Assembly (NCBI GenBank): GCA_039683095.1
Contig: JBDKSB010000012.1
Coordinates: 466,293-530,292 of the forward strand
DNA from: Acidobacteriota bacterium
GTDB taxonomy: Bacteria > Acidobacteriota > Aminicenantia > Aminicenantales > Saccharicenantaceae
Length of the DNA: 64,000 bases
Direction of reading: 5' to 3'
Of this stretch, positions 56,969 to 64,000 are shown piece by piece (the stretch's first letter is position 1; each line of letters opens with the position of its first letter). The notes beneath the pieces are model-generated. The model saw only the letters and a program-made list of their open reading frames with translations, was not told the origin of the DNA and searched no databases. A program made the translations under genes and the position numbers.

Positions 56969-59491
56969 TTAGAACTGGAACCGGACGCCGAGGCGCATGA
57001 CGCGGGGGTTCAGGATCTCGTTGACCATGTTGTTGTTCGCGTACGAGGAGAAGGTGGTGGTGCCGTTGGCGTTGATGTAATACGTCCCTTCGTTCATGTC
57101 GTACCGGCGGTTGACGATGGAGCTGTTGAACACGTTGAAGATGTCCGCCATGAGATAGATCTTGCCGGTATCGCCGAGCTTGATCATCTTCTCCAGGCGG
57201 AGGTTCAGCTGGTAGAAGTTGGGCAGCTTGCTGGAGCCGAAAACGTCGAGGTAGGAGGTGACGCTGCGGCTGTAGGAGTTGCCCCACTGGCGGTTCGTGA
57301 TGGCCATGTAATGGGGGATGATGTGGCCGGCGCGGGCGTTGAAGGTGAAGGAGACGTTGAAGTCATACGGCAGCTGGTAAAGGCCTTCGAGCTTGAGCAT
57401 CCAGTGAGAGAACAGGTACTGGTTGATCTTGCCCGAAGCGCTGCCGAGGGCCGGGGCATAGAGCTTGCCGTCCTGAGCCCAGAGGTTGGACGGGTTCTCG
57501 TAGCCGTCCCCGTAGTAGTACTTCTGGTCCATGTAGGAGATGGAGCCGTCCATCATCCACTTGTTGGAGAGCCGCTTGTTGAAGATCAGGTCGAGGCCCC
57601 AGAAGGTCTCGTAGTTGGTGTTGCGGACGTGGGCCCGGTAAGGGGTGTAGCCGTAGCCGGGGGTCAGGAGGTAATAATCCTTTCCGGCTCCCTCGCCGAG
57701 ATCGACGCCTTCGATCGAACTCGGGATCTGGCCGGCCACGGAATACAGGTTATAATCCCGCAGCACGCTTTCGCCTTCGATCGAATAGTCCCCATAAGCC
57801 CCGTCGGCATAGATATAGGGGTTCCAGGTGAAGTGGTCGTACTTCCGGTAGGTGGCGCTCAGGCCGACGCTGAAGTCCTGCAGCAGCTCATGGTCGAGGG
57901 TCAGCAGCAGCTCCGAGGTCCGGTTGGAAGCGGCGTTGGAATCGACGCGGATGTAGCGCGAGGGGCCGGGCGTCGAGCTGCCCGCTTCGAATCCGGAGTA
58001 CCAGTTGCCGTTGTAGTTGTTGACGATGTACGGATTGACGGCCAGGCTCGAGCCGCTGCCGGTGAACAGCGCGACCGGAAGCGAGGTCGCCGGGTCGGTG
58101 ACGAACATCTCGGGCGCCTGGAGGATGCCGTCCGTGGCGCCGATGACGGGATTCCCGGATCCGTCATAGCTCGTCCCGTCCCAACCATCCAGCCAGTACC
58201 AGTTCATGGAGGCGCCGAAGACGCCGTAGGGGGTGAAGAGGTACGAGGCCGAGCCGGTGCCCATGAAGTCGCCGTAGATGGCCCCGCTCAATTTGAGGAT
58301 GGTCTTGCCCGTGCCGAAGAGATCGTAGGTGATGCCGAGGCGCGGCGAGAAGACGTTCCACCGGTACTCGGGCTTGATGTTGGGCGTGGTCATGCCGGGC
58401 ATGAAGGTCCGCAGGGCGGCCTGGACGTCGGAGGCGACGTACTGGCTCCAGACGGCGTTGTCGTTGACCGTCGTGCAGGTGCTCTCGTTGATCTGCGGCG
58501 TCTGGTGGTCGTAGCGCAGGCCGACCATGATGTTGAAGCGGCCGGCGCTGATCGTGTCCTGCAGGAAGGCCGACATCTGCTTGACGCTGTAGTCCAGGTT
58601 GTACTGGGCGTAGAGCAGCCAGTAGGTCATGTCCGTCGTATAGACGGGGTTGCCCGAGCCCGTCCGGTCGATGTCCGCCCAGTTCAGGTTGACGTACTTC
58701 ATGAGGTTCCCGGGGGCGGAGGAGTCGGTGGTGACGCGGCGGCTCGAATATTCGACGCCCATCTTGATCTCGTGGCTGACGCCGAACAGCTTGTCGTTGT
58801 AGTACTGGGCGGCCAGGTTGTAGTCGTACATCGGCCGCGTCGTGATGTAGTACCAGTTGTCGTAGCGGATATCGTTCGCCGAGTCCTGGATGACCAGGTG
58901 ATTGCTGTCCGGGTCGCTGTGGGGGATGAGCTGGAACGAGGCGTCCATCCAGGCGAACTTGCCGGACACGAGCAGGTTGTTGCCGAACATCTGCTCGTCC
59001 TGGATCTTGAGGATGGGATCGCCGAAGTGGTACGGGCTGTCCTGATCGTAGCCTTCGGGGAAGGACTGGGAGGCGGACCGCCCGAGGAACTGCTTGGCGC
59101 CAGCGATCAGCATGGCCTCGAAGCGGTTCGACGGGACGAGCTGCAGGTTCAGCTTGAAGTTGTAATCGGTGATGAGCGGCTTGACCAGGGTGCCGGTGAC
59201 GGCCAGGGTGCTGATGTCCTGGACGCCGTAGGAGCCCCACAGCCAGGCCTTGTCCTTGACGATCGGGCCGCCGACGTTGAAGCCGTAGTCCTTGATGTTG
59301 TTGATCTTGTTGTAGGCGGTCAGGCCGTAGCCGGCCAGCTTCTCGGCGGAGTAGGTCGCCTGGAACTTGCTGTCGGTCAGGTAGAACCGGCCGCCGAAGC
59401 TGACCTTGTTGCCGCCGCGGCGGGTGACCATGTTCAGCGCGACGCCGCCGGTCTGGACGGAAACGTCCGCGCCGCCGGTGACGACGTTCAT
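56969..59491 (-). CDS. TonB-dependent outer-membrane receptor, plug end and beta-barrel (C-terminal part of a split gene)
   Basis: This 840-residue stretch is the barrel of an Oar-like TonB receptor, running from MNVVTGGADVSVQTGGVALN (end of plug) to the final strand NPRVMRLGVRFQF with a C-terminal Phe. It continues the reading frame of the gene starting at 60136 after one amber codon at 59648-59650, with 52 open codons between that stop and this ATG. No ribosome site of note precedes the ATG at 59491, so without readthrough this part lacks its own signal peptide and would not be exported. Large exported receptors import siderophores, oligosaccharides or peptides; the ligand is unknown. Confidence 0.75.
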   Translation of the reverse strand: MNVVTGGADVSVQTGGVALNMVTRRGGNKVSFGGRFYLTDSKFQATYSAEKLAGYGLTAYNKINNIKDYGFNVGGPIVKDKAWLWGSYGVQDISTLAVTGTLVKPLITDYNFKLNLQLVPSNRFEAMLIAGAKQFLGRSASQSFPEGYDQDSPYHFGDPILKIQDEQMFGNNLLVSGKFAWMDASFQLIPHSDPDSNHLVIQDSANDIRYDNWYYITTRPMYDYNLAAQYYNDKLFGVSHEIKMGVEYSSRRVTTDSSAPGNLMKYVNLNWADIDRTGSGNPVYTTDMTYWLLYAQYNLDYSVKQMSAFLQDTISAGRFNIMVGLRYDHQTPQINESTCTTVNDNAVWSQYVASDVQAALRTFMPGMTTPNIKPEYRWNVFSPRLGITYDLFGTGKTILKLSGAIYGDFMGTGSASYLFTPYGVFGASMNWYWLDGWDGTSYDGSGNPVIGATDGILQAPEMFVTDPATSLPVALFTGSGSSLAVNPYIVNNYNGNWYSGFEAGSSTPGPSRYIRVDSNAASNRTSELLLTLDHELLQDFSVGLSATYRKYDHFTWNPYIYADGAYGDYSIEGESVLRDYNLYSVAGQIPSSIEGVDLGEGAGKDYYLLTPGYGYTPYRAHVRNTNYETFWGLDLIFNKRLSNKWMMDGSISYMDQKYYYGDGYENPSNLWAQDGKLYAPALGSASGKINQYLFSHWMLKLEGLYQLPYDFNVSFTFNARAGHIIPHYMAITNRQWGNSYSRSVTSYLDVFGSSKLPNFYQLNLRLEKMIKLGDTGKIYLMADIFNVFNSSIVNRRYDMNEGTYYINANGTTTFSSYANNNMVNEILNPRVMRLGVRFQF

Positions 59492-59647
59492 CTCGTCGAA
59501 CGAATCGAAGTCCCAGTAGATGGGCGACGCGCCGATGGCCGCCGGGTCGGTGACGACGACGCCGTCAACGGCCCAGACGCCCTGGTTGGAATCGCCGCCC
59601 TTGGCGATGTAGCTGGCCTGCTGGCCGGACTCCGTTCCGCCGACGTT

Positions 59648-60136
59648 CTAGCGGTCCATGATGACGCCGGGCGCCATCTGCATGACGTTCCAGGGGTCGC
59701 GCGAGGACGGCAGGGACTGCAGGATCTCCTGGGTCACGTTCTTGCCGACCGAGGTCTTCTTGGCGTCGATGGTCGGCGTTACGGCGACGACGGTCACCTG
59801 TTCGTCGAGCGTGCCCTGTTCCAGGGCCAGGTCGATCTTGGACTGCTGGCCGAGGACGACGACGATGCCCGTCTTCTCCTGCTTCTTAAAACCCTGGAGT
59901 TCCGCCGTCAGGGCGTATCCGGAGCTCGGCGTGAGGCTCGGGAACCGGAACTTGCCCAGATCGTCGGTGACCACGGTGTAGGGGGCGCCGTAGGGCGAGG
60001 TCAGGGTCACGGAGACGCCGGGCAAAGGCCCGCCCTGGGCGTCCGAGACCGTGCCGTAGATGCTGCCGGTCCGAACCTGGGCCACGGCCGCCACGGACAG
60101 GAGAAGGACGGAAAGCAATACCAGACTCTTCTTCAA
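59648..60136 (-). CDS. TonB-dependent receptor, N-terminal fragment ending at an amber codon
   Basis: This 162-residue product starts at a TTG (60136) behind AGGAGGGAAA. It has a signal peptide (MKKSLVLLSVLLLSVAAVAQ, by its ends) and a carboxypeptidase regulatory-like domain (GSIYGTVSDAQGGPLPGVSVTL, residues ~24-105). The start of the plug follows (VGKNVTQEILQSLPSSRDPWN) and it ends at PGVIMDR followed by TAG. In related receptors the sequence continues with NVGGxESGQQ, and exactly that follows here in frame (NVGGTESGQQASYIAKGG). The gene is therefore a split receptor, either a recent pseudogene or a sequencing error. Confidence 0.75.
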   Translation of the reverse strand: MKKSLVLLSVLLLSVAAVAQVRTGSIYGTVSDAQGGPLPGVSVTLTSPYGAPYTVVTDDLGKFRFPSLTPSSGYALTAELQGFKKQEKTGIVVVLGQQSKIDLALEQGTLDEQVTVVAVTPTIDAKKTSVGKNVTQEILQSLPSSRDPWNVMQMAPGVIMDR

Positions 60137-60249
60137 TTTCCCTCCTATTTTATGGATGCTTTCCTAACTTTGGAGTGGTAGCCCACTCCTGCCTGTTCCA
60201 TTGATCTGCAAGACACACCCGTTCATTCTCACCTCTTTTCTTTCTGCAG

Positions 60250-60279
60250 TTGACCGGTCAAAATGCAATAAGCATGCCA
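60250..60279 (-). promoter_or_regulatory. Sigma-54-type promoter with adjacent palindrome, TonB receptor gene
   Basis: On the minus strand TGGCATGCTTATTGCA (60264-60279) has GG and GC with exactly ten bases between, as in -24/-12 promoters. A perfect palindrome TTGACCGGTCAA (60250-60261) lies at the expected start point. AT-rich DNA upstream could serve for bending. The leader to the TTG start is about 115 bases. Confidence 0.6.
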
Positions 60280-60416
60280 GGGGAGGGATTTCTTATATTT
60301 CAGGATATATTGCTGATAAAGAATAAATTAAATATGCAAGAACATATGGCAGGACCGGTTTGGACCAATGGCTGGTCCAGTTTTTTGGATAGAATTCAAT
60401 TATTCGAACGAAACTT

Positions 60417-61643
60417 CTATCCGGCGGAATAGCCCTTCCCGTGCAGGATCTTATAGGGCTTTCCCTTGACCGTGACGGAGATCTCCCTGAAAGACCCGTC
60501 ACCGGCGGCCCCGGCCGGCGCATAAGTGATCAGGTAATAAGCTTCCATCATTACGGCCGCTTCCTGCAGCCCGGCCATGGCGTTCTGGGTGGTCCCGGCG
60601 AAGCCGCCCGTGGCTTCTGCGATCCGGGTGAAGAGCTTGAAGACATCCTCGGACTGCTCGCGCATGGCCACGCCGCCGAGCTTCTCCGGGGTCCGCTTCA
60701 GGAAGAGGAAGCTGACGTCGGCCCCGGAATCGCAATAGGCCCGGACGATCCCGTCCGTGTCGGTCGAAAGGGCGCGATGATAGACCTGGAAAAGCTCGTG
60801 GAGATCGGCCAGGACGCTCTGGTTGTCCTGGTTGTTGTCGATGAGCTGATGAAGCGCCTGCGGGGTGATCTCCGGGCGGTACTCCTGCTGGTAGAAGAGG
60901 ACGACGAACTTCCGGCCCGGCTGCGTCTTCAGGGCCCTGGCGAACCCGGCGATCTTGGCCGAGTCCAGGCTCTGCTGGGACTCCAGCTTGTTGAGGGAGT
61001 CGCGGTACTGGTCGAGCATCTGCTCCATGGAGAAGGCCGAGACCATGCCTCCTTCGGCGTCGTCGCCGGGGCCGATCGGGTTCGTCCCCTGGATGCCGTG
61101 GATGAGACGGCGCAGGTCCTTGAGCAGGCTCTTGTAGACGAAGTTGCCCTTGTTGATGTCCTTGCGGACCATGTCCGTCGTTTCCCGGGCCAGGCTGTCC
61201 TTGGGCTTGCGGGCGAAGGCCTGGGGGGAGAGCGCATAGCTGGTCACCGGCGTCTGGATCTCCAGGAAATCGCCGGGAAGGAGGACCTCGCTGAAGAAGT
61301 ACCCGAGCGCCTGGGAGATCTTGGGATCGAAATCATACATCTGAAAGAGGAGATAGAACTTCCGGGCCGCGGCGGGGCCGGCGGCCGCCTCCCCTTCCTG
61401 GCGGACAACCGCGTTCTTTTGGAACTGGCAGAGGGCCTGGAGCCGCTGCGGCGCCCCGTTCTCGGTGATCGCGAAATCCGACAAGGACAGGCCGTCGACG
61501 AACCGCCCGGCATCGAAGACGCGAACGGCGACGGTCACGGGCGAAGGGGCCGATCCCTGTGGTTCGGCCGGGGGCGGGAACCCGAGCGCCAGGAGCGTCA
61601 GGGCCGGGATCAGCGTGAAGAAACAAACTCGCTTTGCGTTCAT
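60417..61643 (-). CDS. Secreted VWFA-related acidobacterial-type domain protein (408 aa)
   Basis: The signal peptide covers residues ~1-30. The N-terminal VTVAVRVFDAGRFVDGLSLSDFAITENGAPQRL is the typical entry of the 'VWFA-related acidobacterial domain' group. The central part has the Rossmann-like KFYLLFQMYDFDPKISQ and RKFVVLFYQQEYRPE, and the end has FREISVTVKGKPYKILHGKGY. The classical DxSxS metal site of VWA domains is not evident: DFDPK takes its place. The role is unknown, and export suggests surface or periplasmic binding. It lies upstream of the TonB receptor gene in the same direction, with about 280 bases and a promoter between. Confidence 0.75.
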   Translation of the reverse strand: MNAKRVCFFTLIPALTLLALGFPPPAEPQGSAPSPVTVAVRVFDAGRFVDGLSLSDFAITENGAPQRLQALCQFQKNAVVRQEGEAAAGPAAARKFYLLFQMYDFDPKISQALGYFFSEVLLPGDFLEIQTPVTSYALSPQAFARKPKDSLARETTDMVRKDINKGNFVYKSLLKDLRRLIHGIQGTNPIGPGDDAEGGMVSAFSMEQMLDQYRDSLNKLESQQSLDSAKIAGFARALKTQPGRKFVVLFYQQEYRPEITPQALHQLIDNNQDNQSVLADLHELFQVYHRALSTDTDGIVRAYCDSGADVSFLFLKRTPEKLGGVAMREQSEDVFKLFTRIAEATGGFAGTTQNAMAGLQEAAVMMEAYYLITYAPAGAAGDGSFREISVTVKGKPYKILHGKGYSAG

Positions 61644-61785
61644 GGCAGACCTCCCTTGGGCCCAGGCCCCCTGCGCAGGACGATTTATCTAATTATATTC
61701 TATATTTTGCGCTTTTTATGCCAAATTTCCCAGTCTCCTTATTCCAGGGCCCCGGGCCTGGTCGCAGTTCCACGAGGCGGAAGGT

Positions 61786-63441
61786 CTAATAGCCGGCCGC
61801 CTCCTGCCTGGTGACGACGGGCACATATCCGACTTCCATCCCTTTGGGAGGCGTCACAAGGAGGGCCGGATCGAGCGTGACCAGCTTGCCGAAGCGAAGC
61901 GGCGCCATGTAATCCCTGTCGATCGACCAGGCCGCGTGGATCTTCTCGACCAAGGCCTGCAGCCTCGCCTTCTTCTCCGCGCTCCAGGCGTATTGCTGGA
62001 AGGACGGCTGGTCGACGAAGCGATACCAGTAATAGGTCACGAGCGATCCGTCGGACAGCCGGACCCGGAAGGGACCCCTGGCCGGGCCCGGCGTGCCCCA
62101 GGCTCCGCCGGCCGGCGACGTGTACGGCGGCCCTTGCTCGGCCCGCCCGAACTCCTGGCTCTGGAGACGCGTTTCCGCGGGCACGTTCGCGGCGGCGACA
62201 ACTTCACGCTCCTCGCCGGCATGCCGGAAGTATGCAGGGAAATGGCCCATGGCGCTCTTCGTCCCGTCGAACCATTCGAGCCCCCAGACGTTGCCCTCGA
62301 AGATCCTGGTGTCGAAGATCTTTTCGACGCCCCTGATCCTCTTGCCCTCCTGATCGAAGCGGGTCGTCCTGGTCGTCAGGGTAGAGTTCCAGGCGCCTTT
62401 CCGATCGAACGCGCCGGAGCAGGCCGGCCCGCCGTCGCGCCAGGCTTTGAAGGCGTCGTAGAGGGCCGCCCTGGAATAGTAAGTCACATCCTGAACGAGC
62501 AGGGTCCGGCCTTTCTCGTCGACCGGGAACCGGAGATCAGGCAACTTCGAATAGATGTTGCCCGCGGCGTCCCTCGACTGGAAACAGGGGACGGTATTGA
62601 TCTCCATGGCCCCGCCGCCCATGATCCCGGGCCGGGAATCGAGCCCCCGGCCGTAGATGAAGGGATAGTTGAACAGCTTGCCGATCTTGCTCCAGGTTTC
62701 CGGGATGTAATAGGCTATCGGCCCTTTGAAATTGGCCGCGCTCAGGAAGCACGTCCAGGCCTGATCGCCTGTGGGCGGCTCGCCGGCGACGGGTTCGGTG
62801 AACGGCAGAGCCATGTACGAGTAGCCCAGGAACTCGCCGTTGGGATTCCCCTGGAAAGGCAGGGCGTCCGGCGGGATGAGCAGCCGGTTGCTGAGCTGGG
62901 CGATTCCCAGCCGCTCGTCCGGCAGGGCCTCATTGTCATAGAAAAAGGACCAGCCCGGCGATCCGACCTCGTAGTCATAGCACTGCGGCGTCGCGTTCAT
63001 GCTGAACTTGGGCGGGCCGTACCGGAAGTGGTTGCCGGCCCAATACCCGAGCCCGCCTTCGACCGTCTGAAAAACGGATCCGTAGGTCGGCCCGCGGTCG
63101 GGCCAATGGTCCCGGGCCAGGGTCCCCACGGGAGCGAGCGGCGTCTCCTTGTCGTCGGAGTTGTCCGGGGTGATCCAGGCGCTCGGCAGGCCGATCTGGA
63201 ACTGGGCGAGAGGCTCGCCGATGAGGGGCCAGACCGCCGCATAGAAGCCCATGCCCGCGCTGTACTCGGACCGGGCGGGCGGCCGGGTCGCATCGAAGCT
63301 GATGTAGCCATGCAAGCCGCTGTCGCTGAGCGCGACCTGGCCCGGCCGGGCTTCCTGCGGGCCGCTCGCCGGGAGGCTCAGCCCGGCCAGCAGGAGGGAC
63401 AGAAGGGCGGGGATGATGAGGGTCGGCTTTGAGATCTTCAT
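61786..63441 (-). CDS. Large secreted protein of unknown function (551 aa)
   Basis: A signal peptide (residues ~1-27: LLSLLLAGLSLPASG) is followed by aromatic- and proline-rich sequence with many Trp, Tyr and Gly (SPGWSFFYDNEALPDE, YYIPETWSKIGKLFNYPFIYG, TRIFEGNVWGLEWFDG). It looks like an extracellular beta-rich protein or enzyme, but I cannot name a family. It ends near AWSIDRDYMAPLRFGKLVTLDPALL. A strong promoter lies upstream. It is one of several unplaced exported proteins in this window, as expected for an Aminicenantes-like genome. Confidence 0.7.
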   Translation of the reverse strand: MKISKPTLIIPALLSLLLAGLSLPASGPQEARPGQVALSDSGLHGYISFDATRPPARSEYSAGMGFYAAVWPLIGEPLAQFQIGLPSAWITPDNSDDKETPLAPVGTLARDHWPDRGPTYGSVFQTVEGGLGYWAGNHFRYGPPKFSMNATPQCYDYEVGSPGWSFFYDNEALPDERLGIAQLSNRLLIPPDALPFQGNPNGEFLGYSYMALPFTEPVAGEPPTGDQAWTCFLSAANFKGPIAYYIPETWSKIGKLFNYPFIYGRGLDSRPGIMGGGAMEINTVPCFQSRDAAGNIYSKLPDLRFPVDEKGRTLLVQDVTYYSRAALYDAFKAWRDGGPACSGAFDRKGAWNSTLTTRTTRFDQEGKRIRGVEKIFDTRIFEGNVWGLEWFDGTKSAMGHFPAYFRHAGEEREVVAAANVPAETRLQSQEFGRAEQGPPYTSPAGGAWGTPGPARGPFRVRLSDGSLVTYYWYRFVDQPSFQQYAWSAEKKARLQALVEKIHAAWSIDRDYMAPLRFGKLVTLDPALLVTPPKGMEVGYVPVVTRQEAAGY

Positions 63442-63517
63442 CGTTCTCCTTTTACCGGGGCGAGGCTGCGATAGGCTCGGGCCCAGACACTTAAGAATAC
63501 AATATTATTAAGATTTC

Positions 63518-63547
63518 ATTATTCCTCTAGATACGTCAAATTGTCAA
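63518..63547 (-). promoter_or_regulatory. Sigma-70-like promoter of the 61786-63441 gene
   Basis: On the minus strand TTGACA (63542-63547) and AATAAT (63518-63523) are 18 bases apart in AT-rich DNA, giving a leader of about 70 bases before the ATG at 63441 with AAGGAG upstream. Confidence 0.7.
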
Positions 63548-63659
63548 TTTTTTTAATAAATAAACTCCATTTCAAGGGGGCTATAGAGAAACTAATTATT
63601 GATTGAATAAGGACCGGGCTCGTGGTACTTTGGTAACCTATGTAATTAATGGAGGACAG

Positions 63660-64000
63660 ATGCGGAAATTCACGATCCTGATCCTGTGCATCCTTCTCGC
63701 GGGGACCGCGTACGCGGCGGAGCGGCATCCAGTCGCATACTGGCCGTTCAACCGGGACGGGGCAACCGACGAGATCCGGGGCTTCCATAGATTCGTCGCC
63801 GGCGCGAACGGCGACGGCCTCCGTTTCGACGGGCAGACCACGGTCCTGATCCGGGCCGCGGGGAGAGCGCCGCGCCTCGGCGGCGCCTTTTCGGTCGAAG
63901 CCTGGGTCGCCCTCCAGACCTATCCCTGGACCTGGTGCGCCGTCGTCAATCAGGAAAAGGCCCGCCAGGCCGGATACTTCTTCGGGATCGATCCGGAGGG
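63660..64000 (+). CDS. Secreted LamG/concanavalin-like domain protein, N-terminal part (continues past window)
   Basis: The visible 113 residues start with a signal peptide (MRKFTILILCILLAGTAYAA). They continue with HPVAYWPFNRDGATDEI and FSVEAWVALQTYPW, the pattern of a LamG-like jelly-roll domain in carbohydrate-binding or sialidase-type surface proteins. The ATG at 63660 follows GGAGGACAG. The end is outside the window, so any catalytic domain cannot be seen. The gene is divergent from the previous one, with AT-rich DNA between. Confidence 0.75.
   Translation, partial: MRKFTILILCILLAGTAYAAERHPVAYWPFNRDGATDEIRGFHRFVAGANGDGLRFDGQTTVLIRAAGRAPRLGGAFSVEAWVALQTYPWTWCAVVNQEKARQAGYFFGIDPE

Noticed and set aside
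56963-60181. A 1072-codon open frame on the + strand opposite the TonB receptor
   Set aside because: It is antisense to a protein with signal peptide, plug and barrel motifs. Its own translation is acidic, repetitive and signature-free, as often seen opposite GC-rich genes.

Overview
The window is about 64 kb of GC-rich bacterial DNA (about 60-70% G+C in lines I counted), interrupted by one AT-rich island (about 40%) near 34.3-39.6 kb. No rRNA or other taxonomic marker is present. Several families point to the Acidobacteriota side of the tree, most plausibly an uncultured Candidatus Aminicenantes-like heterotroph: a GWxTD-domain protein, an acidobacterial-type VWFA-related protein, an Oar-like TonB receptor, 6-bladed beta-propeller lipoproteins and many secreted proteins of unknown function. 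That placement is inference.

Layout. 0-3.4 kb: a polyamine-type ABC transporter (potA end, potB, potC, potD). 3.4-7.5 kb: a lipoprotein fusing a sialidase-like propeller to a cyclophilin, a RhaT-type rhamnose symporter and a POT peptide transporter. 7.5-12.7 kb: aspartate-family and methionine genes on the minus strand. A homocysteine methyltransferase/MTHFR fusion is followed by a second unit, metB-aspartokinase-asd, with its own near-consensus promoter and a structured leader of about 200 nt. 12.8-17.1 kb: M24 peptidase, an unknown membrane protein, and a convergent pair of cell-wall enzymes (MepK/YcbK-like and LdtD/YcbB-like). 17.2-27.3 kb: LarA-like racemase, secreted glycosidase-like protein, class II aldolase, small membrane proteins, a secreted serpin and a DUF4139 protein.

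27.4-31.3 kb holds the most notable system: a compact minus-strand RiPP-type cluster of the CXXX-repeat class. It has two precursors with 15 cysteines each at nearly perfect four-residue spacing, behind a shared twin-arginine leader. A radical SAM/SPASM maturase, a second 'CXXX repeat peptide maturase' without the usual iron-sulfur motif, and a small associated protein follow. The families are recognisable, but as far as I know the product and chemistry are uncharacterised.

31.4-39.7 kb: small membrane proteins and methylglyoxal synthase, then a damaged IS3-family element. Next is an AT-rich island with a type IIG restriction-modification enzyme and a convergent three-gene operon (unknown, unknown, PIN-like nuclease). 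The island ends at the 3' end of a tRNA-Ala(GGC) gene, a classic insertion site.

39.8-64 kb: a beta-propeller lipoprotein, a GH78 rhamnosidase (which may work with the RhaT symporter), nitroreductase, M28 peptidase, a TipA-like MerR regulator, a tandem pair of paralogous secreted proteins, GDP-mannose 3,5-epimerase-like enzyme, GWxTD and TPR proteins, and a sulfatase-superfamily/TPR fusion. The TonB-dependent receptor that follows is split by an in-frame amber codon and sits behind a good sigma-54 promoter match. The window closes with a VWFA-related protein, an unknown secreted protein and the start of a LamG-like protein. A palindromic intergenic repeat (core GGGGGACATGATACCC) recurs at four gene borders.
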